Source of the DNA: Streptomyces sp. CB02400
GTDB taxonomy: Bacteria; Actinomycetota; Actinomycetes; Streptomycetales; Streptomycetaceae
Direction: 5' to 3'
Length of the DNA stretch: 64,000 bases
NCBI RefSeq assembly: GCF_001905725.1
Contig: NZ_LIWB01000005.1
Span: forward strand, 372,001-436,000
How positions within the stretch are numbered: position 1 is the stretch's first letter; every line of letters starts with the position of its first letter. Shown here piece by piece: positions 45,025 to 54,348 of the stretch. Under the pieces are notes generated by a model, which saw only the letters and a list, made by a program, of their open reading frames with translations, searched no databases and was not told the origin of the DNA. Position numbers and translations under genes: made by a program.

Positions 45025-47034
45025 TCAGCCGATCTTCGTGTTCTTCGAGACGGTCACCTGGTCGATGTCGGAGGTCCGCACGGTCACCTCGACCTTCCAG
45101 TCGCCCGTCATGGGGATCTGTACTCCGCTCGCCGACCAGTGTCCGGTGGTGATGTGGTCGGGGACGACGGGCAGCGGCCCGATGCCCTTGGCGGAGAGGG
45201 TGAAGGCGACCTTCACCTCGGGGATGTCGAAGGCCTGGCCGTCCGGGCCCTCCACATAGATGTGCATGTCGTTGTCGCCGACCCGGGCGGGGTCGAGGTC
45301 GACCGTGACGACGCCCTTGCCGTTCTCGCCGCCGGTGTCGAAGGGCATGTTCAGCGTCACCGCGCCGGTGCCCTGGCCGGTCGGGGCGGACGACGAGGAC
45401 GAGGCGGAGGTGGCCGCCGCGGCCTCCTGCTCGGTGCGCCCCGGCTCGGTCTGCGTCAGCACGGTGGTGACGGCGAGCAGGACGACGGCGATGCCCGCCT
45501 CGGCGAGTACGGAGCGGCGCAGACCGAAGCGGTTGGGGTCGGCGTCACGCAGCCGCTTCTGCCGGGCGCTCTCCATCGCGGCCCGCTGTCGGGCGAGCTG
45601 AGCGGCCCGGGCGTCGCCGCCCTTTCCGGATCCGGATTCGCCCTTCCCGGATTCGCCCTTCCCGGACTCACCGTTCCCGGATTCGCCCTTCCCGGACTCA
45701 CCGTTCCCGGATTCGCCCTTCCCGGCTCCGGTGGCTTTGCCTGCCCCTGCCGGCTGCTTCTCCTTCCCCCTCTCCTCTTCTTCCTCGCGCGCTGCCGGGG
45801 CCGGTGCCTCCGCCAGCCGTGCCGTCCAGCGCCGCGAGACCGAGGCGATCGCGACCATCACCACCACGAGCCCGATCTTGGCGAGCAGCAGTTGCCCGTA
45901 CCGGGTGTCGGTCAACGCCGACCAGGAGCCGAGCTGTCGCCAACTCTGGTAGACGCCTGTGACGACCAGCGTCACCACGCTGCCGAAGGCGAGCCGCGAG
46001 AACCGCTGGACGGCGTCCTGGCCGACCGGGGTGTCGGCGGGCGCCCGGTAGAGGGCGACGAGCAGGGCGGTGAGTCCGCCGAGCCAGGCGGCGACGGCCA
46101 GCAGGTGGAGCACGTCGACGGGCATGGCGATGCCCGGCTGGAGTCCCTGGGAGGCGTGCTCGGACATGGCCCAGCTCGCGGCGAGCCCGGCCGCCACGAC
46201 GGTCCCGCCGATCGCCAGCCCGAAGGTCAGGTCCCGCTTCTCCTCGGCGTCCCGCTTGTCATAGGCGCCGAACAGCACCGCGATGAACAGGGCCGCCGCG
46301 GCGAGCAGCAGCAGCCGGGAGACCAGTGCCGCGCCGGTCTTCGTCTGGAGCACGTCCCCGAGCAGCGACAGGTCGAAGACGTCGCCGACCTTCCCGGAGG
46401 TGGTGTAGGAGCCGCGCAGGAGCAGCAGCGCGAGCGTGGCCGCGGTGAGCGCCAGCCATCCGGAGACGACCAGCCGCTGTACCGCCCGCACCCCGGCGCC
46501 GCGCCCCCAGCAGGCGAGCACGAAGGCGGCCCCGCCGGCCATGACGACGAAGCCGGCGTACGACACGTAGCGGCCGATGTCGTACAGCCAGCCGACCAGG
46601 CCGTCGTCGGAGGCCTGCGCGCAGGCGGAGACGGAGGTCTCGGAAGGGGCGCCGATGGAGAAGGTGAAAGCACCGGCGACGGGATGGCTGTCCGCGGACA
46701 CCACCTGGTAGGCCACGGTGTACGTGCCGTCGGGCAGCCCGCTGAGCAGCCGCACGGTGTACGTCGTGCCGCTGAGGTTGGCCGGGTCGCCCTTGTCGAC
46801 CCGCTTGCCCTTGGGGTCGAGGACGCGCACGGCGTCGTCGCTCACCGCGATCTGCTCGGAGAAGGTGAGCGAGACCTGGGTGGGCGCCGTGTCGACCACC
46901 GCCCCCTGCCCGGGATCGCTGCCGGTCAGCGCGGCGTGTGCGGAGGCGGGAGCGGCTCCGGCGAGGAGCGCGCCGGTGACCGCCAGGAGCAGCAGCACCA
47001 GGATCCGCACGCGGGGGGCGATGGTCTGGGTCAC
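45025..47034 (-). CDS. CopC-CopD fusion copper protein
   Basis: A 669-residue exported membrane protein. A signal peptide ending ASA leaves His33 as the mature N-terminus, the Cu(II) ligand of CopC; a second ligand region is SADSHPVAGAF. After the CopC domain come eight or so helices of a CopD domain. A low-complexity cytoplasmic or periplasmic linker with GESGK/GESGN repeats follows, then a further helix and a C-terminal YtkA-like domain. It probably imports or delivers copper for the DtpA/GlxA system. GTG start with GGGAG eight bases upstream. Confidence 0.9.
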   Translation of the reverse strand: MTQTIAPRVRILVLLLLAVTGALLAGAAPASAHAALTGSDPGQGAVVDTAPTQVSLTFSEQIAVSDDAVRVLDPKGKRVDKGDPANLSGTTYTVRLLSGLPDGTYTVAYQVVSADSHPVAGAFTFSIGAPSETSVSACAQASDDGLVGWLYDIGRYVSYAGFVVMAGGAAFVLACWGRGAGVRAVQRLVVSGWLALTAATLALLLLRGSYTTSGKVGDVFDLSLLGDVLQTKTGAALVSRLLLLAAAALFIAVLFGAYDKRDAEEKRDLTFGLAIGGTVVAAGLAASWAMSEHASQGLQPGIAMPVDVLHLLAVAAWLGGLTALLVALYRAPADTPVGQDAVQRFSRLAFGSVVTLVVTGVYQSWRQLGSWSALTDTRYGQLLLAKIGLVVVMVAIASVSRRWTARLAEAPAPAAREEEEERGKEKQPAGAGKATGAGKGESGNGESGKGESGNGESGKGESGKGESGSGKGGDARAAQLARQRAAMESARQKRLRDADPNRFGLRRSVLAEAGIAVVLLAVTTVLTQTEPGRTEQEAAAATSASSSSSAPTGQGTGAVTLNMPFDTGGENGKGVVTVDLDPARVGDNDMHIYVEGPDGQAFDIPEVKVAFTLSAKGIGPLPVVPDHITTGHWSASGVQIPMTGDWKVEVTVRTSDIDQVTVSKNTKIG
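45644..45725. repeat. 30-bp tandem repeat in the copCD linker
   Basis: A 30-bp unit occurs at 45644-45673 and 45674-45703, with a partial third copy to about 45725. It encodes the ten-residue repeat built from GESGK and GESGN. Since 30 is a multiple of 3, copy-number change would lengthen or shorten the linker without a frameshift. Confidence 0.88.
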
Positions 47035-47047
47035 AGGGGTGTCTCCC

Positions 47048-47503
47048 TCAGTGTCCGGTCTTCGGGGTGTAGGTGGCCGGCTTCACCGGTATCTCGACCG
47101 TGACGGGGTCCGACTCGGCGAAGCGCAGCTCGACGGAGACCTTCTGACCCTGCTTCGGCTTCCGCTTGAGCTGCTCGAACATCAGATGGCTGCCGCCGCT
47201 CTCCAGCACCAGGCTGCCGTGGGCCGGGATGTCGAGGGCCTCGGCCTCCTGCATGGCCCCGTCGACGGTCTCGTGCACGGTGACCTGGCCGGCGACATCG
47301 CTGCTGACCGAGGTCAGCCGGTCCGCGGAGTCGCCGTCGTTGGTGATGGTGAGGAAGCCGGCGGCCATGTCGGAGACCGGCTGTGGCATGTACGCGGAGC
47401 CGACGGACAGCTCCGCCGCACCGCCGTCCGAGCCGCCGCAGCCGGTCAGGGCCAAGGCCAGCGCCCCGGCGACGACCATGGCCGCGGCTGCCGGGCGCCT
47501 CAC
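47048..47503 (-). CDS. ecuC: PCu(A)C-domain copper chaperone lipoprotein
   Basis: A 151-residue lipoprotein with lipobox LTGC (Cys22) and a PCuAC domain. Its copper motif comprises His and Met residues in TVHETVDGAM and GSHLMFEQL. In S. lividans the extracytoplasmic chaperone ECuC passes Cu(I) to Sco, needed for GlxA metallation. The GTG start overlaps the sco stop by 4 bp. Confidence 0.92.
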   Translation of the reverse strand: MRRPAAAAMVVAGALALALTGCGGSDGGAAELSVGSAYMPQPVSDMAAGFLTITNDGDSADRLTSVSSDVAGQVTVHETVDGAMQEAEALDIPAHGSLVLESGGSHLMFEQLKRKPKQGQKVSVELRFAESDPVTVEIPVKPATYTPKTGH

Positions 47504-48156
47504 GGGTTCTCGCCCTTGATGATCTTGGGGAGGTCCTTGGTGTAGTCCTCGACGGTGGCGTCCTCGCCGTAGAGGACGTAACCGCCGTCGGTCTCCGGTG
47601 AGAAGGCGATGACCTGGGTGCCGTGGTCGGAGACGGTCTTGCCGTTGTCGTCCTTGCGCGGCGGGTCGATCGAGATGCCGAGGGTGCGGGCACCGGCCTG
47701 GATGGTGTCGAAGTCGCCGGTCAGGCCGACGACCTGGGAGTCGATGCCCTTGAGCCACTTGCCCAGCGCGGCGGAGGTGTCACGCTCCGGGTCGGTGGTG
47801 ACGAACACGATCCGCAGCTCGTCCTGCTGCTCCTGGGGAAGCTGCTTCTTGGCCACGGCGAGGTTGTTCATCGTCAGCGGGCAGACGTCGGGGCAGTGCG
47901 TGTAGCCGAAGTAGATCAGCGTGGGCCGGCCCGCGGTCTGCTCGCGGAGGTCGTACTCCTCGCCGTTGGTGTCGGTGAGGACGAGGTCCGGCTTCTCGAA
48001 GGGCTTGTCGAGGACGGTGGCCGCCTTCTGGGCGCCGGCCTCCTCGGACACCACGGCGACGGGGTCACCGCTGTCGTTGTTACCGCTCCCGCAGGCGGAG
48101 AGGGTGAGGGAGGCGGCGGCGAGCAGGGCCGCGGCCGCGAAGGTCTTCTTGCGCAT
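47500..48156 (-). CDS. sco: SCO1/SenC copper chaperone lipoprotein
   Basis: A 218-residue thioredoxin-fold lipoprotein. The lipobox is LSAC (Cys22), the copper-binding pair is CPDVC near residues 88-92, and the conserved ligand His is in SDHGTQVI. Sco proteins bind Cu and metallate cytochrome oxidase or, in Streptomyces, GlxA. Overlaps ecuC (GTGA). Confidence 0.95.
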   Translation of the reverse strand: MRKKTFAAAALLAAASLTLSACGSGNNDSGDPVAVVSEEAGAQKAATVLDKPFEKPDLVLTDTNGEEYDLREQTAGRPTLIYFGYTHCPDVCPLTMNNLAVAKKQLPQEQQDELRIVFVTTDPERDTSAALGKWLKGIDSQVVGLTGDFDTIQAGARTLGISIDPPRKDDNGKTVSDHGTQVIAFSPETDGGYVLYGEDATVEDYTKDLPKIIKGENP

Positions 48157-48249
48157 GAATGGTCCTGAGAGGTGAGTGCTCCGGCGCGCACCGGGAGGTC
48201 ACGTGGGCCGTGAGCGGCCCGGTGCGCGCCGTCCAGATGAGGAGAGGGG

Positions 48250-49005
48250 TCAGGCGGTGGCGCGCCGACGACCGGCGAGGACGCCGTAGGCGACGCCCGC
48301 GGCGCCGACCACGATGCCGACGACGCCCAGGACGCGGGCGGTGGTGTCCGTGCCGCCGGAGTCGCCCTCGTCGCCGGAGGCGGAGGTCTGGGCGGAGGCG
48401 TTCTCGGCCGCCGCGGTGTCGCCGGAGGCCTTGTCGTCGTCCGCGGCGCCGTGCGAGTGACCGTCCTCGGAGGCCTCGGACAGGGTGAGCACGGGAGCCG
48501 GGTGCTCGGGCTCCTCCTGGCCCTCCTGCGGCACCTCGATCCAGCGGACGACCTCCTTGTTGGAGTACGTCTGCAGGGCCTTGAAGACGAGTTCGTCGGC
48601 GTCCTCGGGCAGCGTGCCGACGGACACCGGGAACTTCTGGAAGAAGCCGGGCTCGATGCCGTCGCCCTTGGCGGTCCAGGTGACCTTGGAGACGGCCTCG
48701 TTGATCTTCTTGCCGTGCATCTCCAGCGGCTTGTCCAGCTTGGACGTGGTGACCTTGACGTCCCAGCCCTCGACCGGCTGCGGCATCACGGACGCCAGCG
48801 GGTGGTCCGTGGGGAAGGTGACCTCGAGCTTGGTGGTCGAGGCGTCGTCCCGCTCGTTGGGGACCTTGAAGCCGACGACCGCGTAGCCGCCCTTCGCGGC
48901 CTCACCCTCCGGCTGCACGCTGACGTGCGCGAAGCAGGGGGTGGACACGGCGAGGACGGCGGCACCGGCGACGGCACCGGCGGCGGCGATACGGGAAGCC
49001 TTCAT
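48250..49005 (-). CDS. ycnI: YcnI-like (DUF1775) copper-binding membrane protein
   Basis: A 251-residue exported protein. The signal peptide ends before His27 (FAHVSV), the N-terminal copper ligand of YcnI proteins. The DUF1775 beta domain (about 27-190) has FPTDHPLASV and FFQKFPVSVG. An acidic, Ala/Ser-rich stretch with a GHSHG motif precedes a C-terminal helix and an RRR anchor. It is the most upstream gene of the copper/DyP operon, 93 bp before sco. Confidence 0.88.
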   Translation of the reverse strand: MKASRIAAAGAVAGAAVLAVSTPCFAHVSVQPEGEAAKGGYAVVGFKVPNERDDASTTKLEVTFPTDHPLASVMPQPVEGWDVKVTTSKLDKPLEMHGKKINEAVSKVTWTAKGDGIEPGFFQKFPVSVGTLPEDADELVFKALQTYSNKEVVRWIEVPQEGQEEPEHPAPVLTLSEASEDGHSHGAADDDKASGDTAAAENASAQTSASGDEGDSGGTDTTARVLGVVGIVVGAAGVAYGVLAGRRRATA

Positions 49006-49193
49006 GGCAGAAGCACTCCGCTTCGGTTGAGGTTTCACTGACGGTGAGGGATGTGCCGCGCGTACGACCGGACGGGTCTGTCGGGCAGGACGGCCGGGCG
49101 CACACGGAAACGGCCGCACGCGCGCGTGCCGCACGCCGGCGCCCCTCTCCTCGGCTCCTCGGCCGGAAAACCCGGAGTGGTGGTCGCCTCGCG

Positions 49194-49991
49194 TCAGGCG
49201 GCGAGAGCGAGTGCGGTGCCGGCGGCCGGCGGGCCCCGGCGGATCACCGTGTGGTGCAGCCCGGCGGAACGGGGCGGAAGCGGGGCGAGCAGCGCGGTGC
49301 GCGCCATGCGCGGGGCCCCTTCCGGTGCTCCCGGGAGCCCGGCGCGCAGGGCACGCACCAGGGCGAGCGCCGCGCGGAGGGACCGTACGAGGGCGCCCTC
49401 GGCGACACCGTGCGCCGACAGTTCGGCCAGCCGCAGCAGGGCCAGGTCGCCGCGGCGCAGCAACCATCCCGCGGCCAGCGCCGCGAGGACGTGGCCGAGC
49501 AGCATCGGCAGTGACGGCAGCAGGGACGCCGGGACGTCCGCGGCGGTCTCCGCGTGGGTGGCGGCCCCGGCACGGTGGACCCGCGCGTCGATGAGGACGC
49601 GCTCGGCCTGCGCGGGGCTGAGCCCCGCCGCGGCGGTCCCGCACAACAGCCGCGCGGCCCGCTCGACCAGCGCGGCGTCGGAGAGCGCGGACGACGAACC
49701 CGTGGCGGGTGTGCCGTGCTGCCCCAGGCCGAAGAGGGTGTGCAGGGCCGTCTGGCCGCACGCCAGCAGCACCGCGGTCCCCGGCAGCGACCGGGTGCGC
49801 CCGGTGAGGGGGGCGGCGACCGCGAGGGCCCCGAGGAAGCCCGCGCCCAGCGTCCACAGCGGTACGGCGGTGCAGGAGGCGAGCGTGTGCCCTGCCCCGG
49901 CCAGCACGACGCAGACCGCGGCGAACACCGCGGCCCGCAGGATCCGGAGGCCTCGTCCGGAGCGTGTCGTACGCGGGTGGGGGGCAGACAT
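49194..49991 (-). CDS. Small polytopic membrane protein, unknown function
   Basis: A 265-residue protein with four or five hydrophobic segments: ILRAAVFAAVCVVLAGAG, LWTLGAGFLGALAVAAPL, LLACGQTALHTLFGLGQHG and LLGHVLAALAAGWLLRRGD. The C-terminal third is basic and cytoplasmic. His and Cys residues within the membrane segments could bind copper, and its position before ycnI on the same strand is suggestive, but the 188-bp gap is large. The start at 49991 has no clear ribosome site. Confidence 0.7.
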   Translation of the reverse strand: MSAPHPRTTRSGRGLRILRAAVFAAVCVVLAGAGHTLASCTAVPLWTLGAGFLGALAVAAPLTGRTRSLPGTAVLLACGQTALHTLFGLGQHGTPATGSSSALSDAALVERAARLLCGTAAAGLSPAQAERVLIDARVHRAGAATHAETAADVPASLLPSLPMLLGHVLAALAAGWLLRRGDLALLRLAELSAHGVAEGALVRSLRAALALVRALRAGLPGAPEGAPRMARTALLAPLPPRSAGLHHTVIRRGPPAAGTALALAA

Positions 49992-50211
49992 GGCGAGCTC
50001 ATCATCGCACCGGCCCACCGGCCGCCGTACGGCAGGTCCGCAAGATGAGGTACGACCGGAAGGTCACATCTGCTACGACACACCCCACATACACCGATCG
50101 GATCCACGACACACCCGCCATATGGGCGGTGTCACGTCAACTTCACGCTTACCGGCGAGCACTCAGGGCAATACGTAACGGTATGTCGAGCCGCAGCCAG
50201 GAGGCTGGAGC

Positions 50212-50676
50212 ATGAGCATCTGGTGGTCACTCCATCTGCGGCGCGACGCCGCCAGCGTGCCGCTCGCCCGGCGCCTGCTGCTCGGCACCATGGAGACCGC
50301 GGGCGTCGACCCCGACATCTCCTACGACTTATCGGTCGCCCTCAGTGAGGCCTGCGCGAACGCGGTCGAGCACGGCGGGGACACCGCGCGGGACGGCACC
50401 TCGGAGGCGTTCCGGGTGACCGCCTACCTCGACGGCGAGAAGTGCCGCATCGAGGTCGCCGACGCGGGCCCCGGCTTCCCCGGCGCGACCGGGAACCGCC
50501 CCCGCCCGCCGGCCCGTCCCGCGCCCTCCGACGCGGAGCACGGACGGGGCCTGTGTCTCATCAGGGAACTCGCCGACCACGTCCACATCGGCAACAAGCC
50601 GGGCCGCGGCGGAGCGGTGGTGAGCTTCGACAAGATCCTCAAGTGGCGCGAGGACGCCCCGCTCGTCGCGGTGTAG
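50212..50676 (+). CDS. RsbW-like ATP-binding protein, TTA-containing
   Basis: A 154-residue HATPase_c protein of the anti-sigma (RsbW/SpoIIAB) class. The N-box is LSEACANAVEHG near residues 43-54, the G1 box DAGPGF, and the lid region GRGLCLI. Such proteins bind or phosphorylate partner-switching antagonists; several dozen occur in a Streptomyces genome. Codon 40 (50329-50331) is TTA, predicting control by bldA tRNA. AGGAGG precedes the ATG. A sigma-factor gene is not adjacent. Confidence 0.9.
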   Translation: MSIWWSLHLRRDAASVPLARRLLLGTMETAGVDPDISYDLSVALSEACANAVEHGGDTARDGTSEAFRVTAYLDGEKCRIEVADAGPGFPGATGNRPRPPARPAPSDAEHGRGLCLIRELADHVHIGNKPGRGGAVVSFDKILKWREDAPLVAV

Positions 50677-50685
50677 TGAATCGGC

Positions 50686-50730
50686 GGTGCGGCGAGTCGT
50701 GGTGCGGCGAGTCGCGGTGCGGCGACGGGA
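50686..50730. repeat. Three 15-bp tandem repeats
   Basis: Copies at 50686-50700, 50701-50715 and 50716-50730 share GGTGCGGCGA; the first two are identical except for the last base. They lie between the RsbW-like gene and the terminator. Confidence 0.8.
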
Positions 50731-50760
50731 ACGGCCGGGCACGCGCGCGTGCCCGGCCGT
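50731..50760. terminator. Perfect 30-bp palindrome, bidirectional terminator
   Basis: 50731-50745 is the exact reverse complement of 50746-50760. It lies between the convergent RsbW-like and aminopeptidase P genes. Confidence 0.85.
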
Positions 50761-50771
50761 CGCGCGGTACG

Positions 50772-52229
50772 TCAGCCCTTCAGGGCCGCCATCCACGCCT
50801 CGACCTCGTCCGACCGCCGGGGCAGCCCGTCGGACAGGTTCCGGTTGCCGTCCGCCGTGACGAGGATGTCGTCCTCGATGCGGACGCCGATGCCGCGGTA
50901 CTCCTCGGGCACGGTCAGGTCGTCGGCCTGGAAGTACAGACCCGGCTCGACGGTGAGCACCATGCCGGGCTCCAGCGTGCCGTCGACGTACGTCTCGGTC
51001 CGTGCGGCGGCGCAGTCGTGGACGTCCATGCCGAGCATGTGACCGGTGCCGTGCAGCGTCCAGCGGCGCTGCAGCCCCAGCTCCAGCACCCGCTCCACCG
51101 GGCCCTCGACCAGGCCCCACTCGACGAGCCGCTCGGCCAGCACGCGCTGGGCGGCGTCGTGGAAGTCGCGGTACTTGGCGCCCGGCTTCACCGCCGCGAT
51201 ACCGGCCTCCTGGGCGTCGTACACGGCGTCGTAGATCTTCTTCTGCAGCTCGCTGTACGTGCCGTTGACCGGCAGCGTGCGCGTGACGTCGGCCGTGTAG
51301 TACGTGTGCGTCTCCACGCCCGCGTCGAGCAGCAGCAGGTCACCGGAGCGGACCGGGCCGTCGTTGCGCACCCAGTGCAGCGTGCAGGCGTGCGGTCCGG
51401 CGGCGCAGATGGAGCCGTAGCCGACGTCGTTGCCCTCCACGCGGGCGCGCAGGAAGAACGTTCCCTCGATGTAGCGCTCGGACGTCGCCTCGGCCTTGTC
51501 GAGGACCTTCACGACGTCCTCGAAGCCGCGCACGGTGGAGTCGACGGCCTTCTGCAGCTCGCCGATCTCGAAGTCGTCCTTGACCAGCCGCGCCTCGGAG
51601 AGGAAGACGCGCAGCTCCTCGTCGCGCTCGGCGGTGACCTTGTCGGTCAGCGCCGCCTCGATCCCGGCGTCGTACCCGCGCACCACCCGCACCGGGCCGG
51701 TGGTCTCGCGCAGCGCGCCGGCCAGCTCGCGGACGTCGGAGGCGGGGATGCCGTACAGCTTCTCGGCCTCGGTGAGGGAGTGGCGGCGGCCGACCCACAG
51801 CTCGCCCTGCCCGTCCAGCCAGAACTCGCCGTTCTCGCGGTTGGAACGGGGCAGGAGGTAGATCGTCTCCTTGTGGCCGTCCGCCGTGGGCTCCAGGACG
51901 AGGACGCCGTCCTCCGTCTGGTTGCCGGTGAGGTAGGCGTACTCGACCGACGCGCGGAAGGAGTACTCCGTGTCGTTCGAACGCGTCTTCAGGTTGCCCG
52001 CGGGGACGACCAGACGCTCACCCGGGAAACGGGCGGAGAGCGCCGCGCGGCGGGCGGCGGTCTCGGCGGCCTGGGGGATCGGCCGCAGATCATGCAGCTC
52101 GGTGTCGGCCCAGCCGCTCTTCATGCTCTCGGCCAGCTCGTCGGACACGCCCGGGTACAGGCCGTTCTTGCGCTGCTTGACGGGCTCTTCCTCGGCAGTC
52201 TCCGGGGTCTCCGGCAGCTCCTCGGCCAC
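50772..52229 (-). CDS. pepP: Xaa-Pro aminopeptidase (aminopeptidase P)
   Basis: A 485-residue M24-family enzyme removing N-terminal residues ahead of proline. Metal ligands appear in LLLDAG (Asp), YTADVTRTL (Asp), HGTGHMLGMDVHD (His), TVEPGLY (Glu) and GVRIEDDI (Glu). GAGGAGG lies six bases before a GTG at 52229; the ATG at 52235 is too close to it, so the shorter form is preferred. An acidic stretch of about 25 residues precedes the N-terminal domain. Confidence 0.93.
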   Translation of the reverse strand: MAEELPETPETAEEEPVKQRKNGLYPGVSDELAESMKSGWADTELHDLRPIPQAAETAARRAALSARFPGERLVVPAGNLKTRSNDTEYSFRASVEYAYLTGNQTEDGVLVLEPTADGHKETIYLLPRSNRENGEFWLDGQGELWVGRRHSLTEAEKLYGIPASDVRELAGALRETTGPVRVVRGYDAGIEAALTDKVTAERDEELRVFLSEARLVKDDFEIGELQKAVDSTVRGFEDVVKVLDKAEATSERYIEGTFFLRARVEGNDVGYGSICAAGPHACTLHWVRNDGPVRSGDLLLLDAGVETHTYYTADVTRTLPVNGTYSELQKKIYDAVYDAQEAGIAAVKPGAKYRDFHDAAQRVLAERLVEWGLVEGPVERVLELGLQRRWTLHGTGHMLGMDVHDCAAARTETYVDGTLEPGMVLTVEPGLYFQADDLTVPEEYRGIGVRIEDDILVTADGNRNLSDGLPRRSDEVEAWMAALKG

Positions 52230-52329
52230 GGTCATCCTCCTCGATACGGCACTGGACCACCCCCCATCGTACGGTCGGGCGGAAACAGCCGAACGGGGCA
52301 CGGAACGGTAGCGGAGAGGGACGGGACGG

Positions 52330-53844
52330 CTACTCGAACCGCGCCGCCAGCAGCACCACGTCCTCCCTGGAGTCCGCCGTGTCCGCGCCCTCGGGCAGCA
52401 CCGCGCGCAGGACGTGGTCGGCGACGGCGCCGGGGTCGCGGCGCAGTGCCTTCGGCACCCCAGCCGCCGCCGCGTGCAGCCGCGCGAAGGCGCGGTCGGT
52501 CGGGTCACCGGTGCGGTGCAGCAGCCCGTCGGTGTAGAGCAGCACCGTCTCCCCCGGCTCCGCCTGGACCTCCACGCTCGGCGCCTCCCAGCAGGCGAGC
52601 ATGCCCAGCGGCGCGGAGACCGACGTCTCGACGAACTCGGTGCGGCGCTCGCCGAGCAGCAGCGGCGGGCTGTGCCCGGCGCCGGCCAGCGTGATCCGGC
52701 GCAGCGCGGGTTCGCAGTAGCCGAACAGGGCGGTGGCCGACCGGGCGGGCTCGGTGAGCCGCAGCAACAGCTCCAGGTCGGACAGGACGGCGACCGGGTC
52801 CTCGCCCTCCATCACGGCGTACGCGCGCAGCGACGCCCGCAGCCGGCCCATCGCCGCGACCGCGCTGGGTCCCGACCCGGTGACGGACCCGACGGCGAGA
52901 CCGAGGGCCGCGTCCGGCAGCGGCAGCGCGTCGTACCAGTCGCCGCCCCCGCGCGGGGAGGTGCGGTGCCGCGCGGCGAGCTGGACGCCGGCGACCCGGG
53001 GGAGACGGGAGGGCAGCAGTTCCTCGGCCATCGTGGCCATGCACGCGCGCGTGCGCTCGAGTTCGAGGAGCCGGGCCAGGTGCTCGGCGGCGTGGCGGAC
53101 GTACAGGCCCACGAGGTGACGCTGCCGCTCCGACGGCTCGGCCGGCTCGTCGTAGAGCCACACCGCGGCGCCCAGGCGTCCGGCGGCCCCGGTGGCGAGG
53201 GGGAGGGCGAAGCTGGCGGCGTAGCCGAGGCGGGCGGCGACCTCGCGGTGCCGGGGGTCGAGCCCCTTCTCGGCGAACAGGTCGGGTTCGGCGATGCCGT
53301 CGTCGGCGCCGGGCAGCCCGTCGAGGATCCTGCCGTACGGCAGTGCGCCGCGCGGCACCGTCTCCATGTGGCCGAGATCCGCGCGGGCCAGTCCCAGGCC
53401 GATGGTGGTGGCCGGGTCGAGACCGTCGGCGGGTTCCAGGGCGACGAGCCCGCGCCGCGCGCCCACCAGGGCGGCTCCCGCGCGCAGCAGCTCCTGGAGC
53501 GCCTCGTCGAGCGTGCTCGCGCGGGCCAGGCGTTCGGTGAGTTCGTGGAGGGTCGTGAGGTCGGATACCCAGCCGGCGAGCCGGTCCTGGAGCAGCGCGC
53601 CCGGCGCGTTCTGGGGGTTTGCCGGGGGAGCCGGGGAGGTACCCGCGGTGACGGACGCGACAGTGTGTGCGGGTGAGGGAACCGTTGAATCGATTCCGGC
53701 CACTTTCGGAGGGTGCGGAGCGTTCATGGTGTCCGGCTTTCCGACCGGTACGTACTGCTCAAAAGCATCGCAAACCCCCATGTCATTCTGCGTCGCCGGC
53801 AGTGTCTCCACATGTACACGTACTCGTGAGGAGATGTCCAGCAT
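52330..53844 (-). CDS. GAF-PP2C (SpoIIE-like) protein phosphatase with altered metal motif
   Basis: A 504-residue phosphatase with an N-terminal GAF-like sensor (about 70-215) and a C-terminal SpoIIE-type PP2C domain (about 270-500). GGGDWYDALP, LLYTDGLLHR and REDVVLLAAR are the usual PP2C segments. However, the GDVxGxG loop reads GSVTGSG, so one metal-binding Asp is Ser. Start is uncertain: 53844 (MLDISS) gives the longest plausible protein, but the segment 53727-53844 is poorer in G+C at third positions and 53727 (MNAPHP) is a serious alternative. It probably acts with RsbW-like kinases. Confidence 0.82.
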   Translation of the reverse strand: MLDISSRVRVHVETLPATQNDMGVCDAFEQYVPVGKPDTMNAPHPPKVAGIDSTVPSPAHTVASVTAGTSPAPPANPQNAPGALLQDRLAGWVSDLTTLHELTERLARASTLDEALQELLRAGAALVGARRGLVALEPADGLDPATTIGLGLARADLGHMETVPRGALPYGRILDGLPGADDGIAEPDLFAEKGLDPRHREVAARLGYAASFALPLATGAAGRLGAAVWLYDEPAEPSERQRHLVGLYVRHAAEHLARLLELERTRACMATMAEELLPSRLPRVAGVQLAARHRTSPRGGGDWYDALPLPDAALGLAVGSVTGSGPSAVAAMGRLRASLRAYAVMEGEDPVAVLSDLELLLRLTEPARSATALFGYCEPALRRITLAGAGHSPPLLLGERRTEFVETSVSAPLGMLACWEAPSVEVQAEPGETVLLYTDGLLHRTGDPTDRAFARLHAAAAGVPKALRRDPGAVADHVLRAVLPEGADTADSREDVVLLAARFE

Positions 53845-54348
53845 TGTCCTGCTGGGATTCCTGGTGTCCGTGGGACTGGAGAGAACTCCCCGCAGACCCC
53901 TTGCCGAAATATGAAGTTGGCTTGAAACTGCCTCAGGGGGAGGCATATTGCGGTCGACTGGCCTTGCTCGACGGAGCGTCACAACGGTCGTGATGGGTAC
54001 GTACTCGGTGAAGGCCAGGGGTGGTTGGGAACCGCTCGGGAACCTGGCGACGGACCCGGGCGTCTTAACCACCGACGACCGTGCCCCATCCTCCCGTGGC
54101 GGAGGCGGAGAGAACCACGCGCGACGGCAAACGCCAGACTTCGCCACCCCCACGCCACACCCGTACTTCTGATAGACGCGGTACGGGCGGAACGGCCGCG
54201 GAGGCAGCCCATGCTCGGCCCATAGGGGTACCCCCTGCCCGGCGCGGGGGTGTGATGCGCCCATAGGTACGCACAGTGAAGTGATCGACACATGACGTGA
54301 TCTGGACCACGGTGTTGCCAGGCGTGCAACGGAAAGGAACGAGCGCTC
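53845..54348. other. Divergent intergenic region (504 bp)
   Basis: No gene is convincing. It separates the PP2C gene from the prim-pol gene and holds both promoters. Notable are the palindrome GGGGTACCCC at 54225-54234 and an A+T-richer stretch near 53900-54010. Confidence 0.5.
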
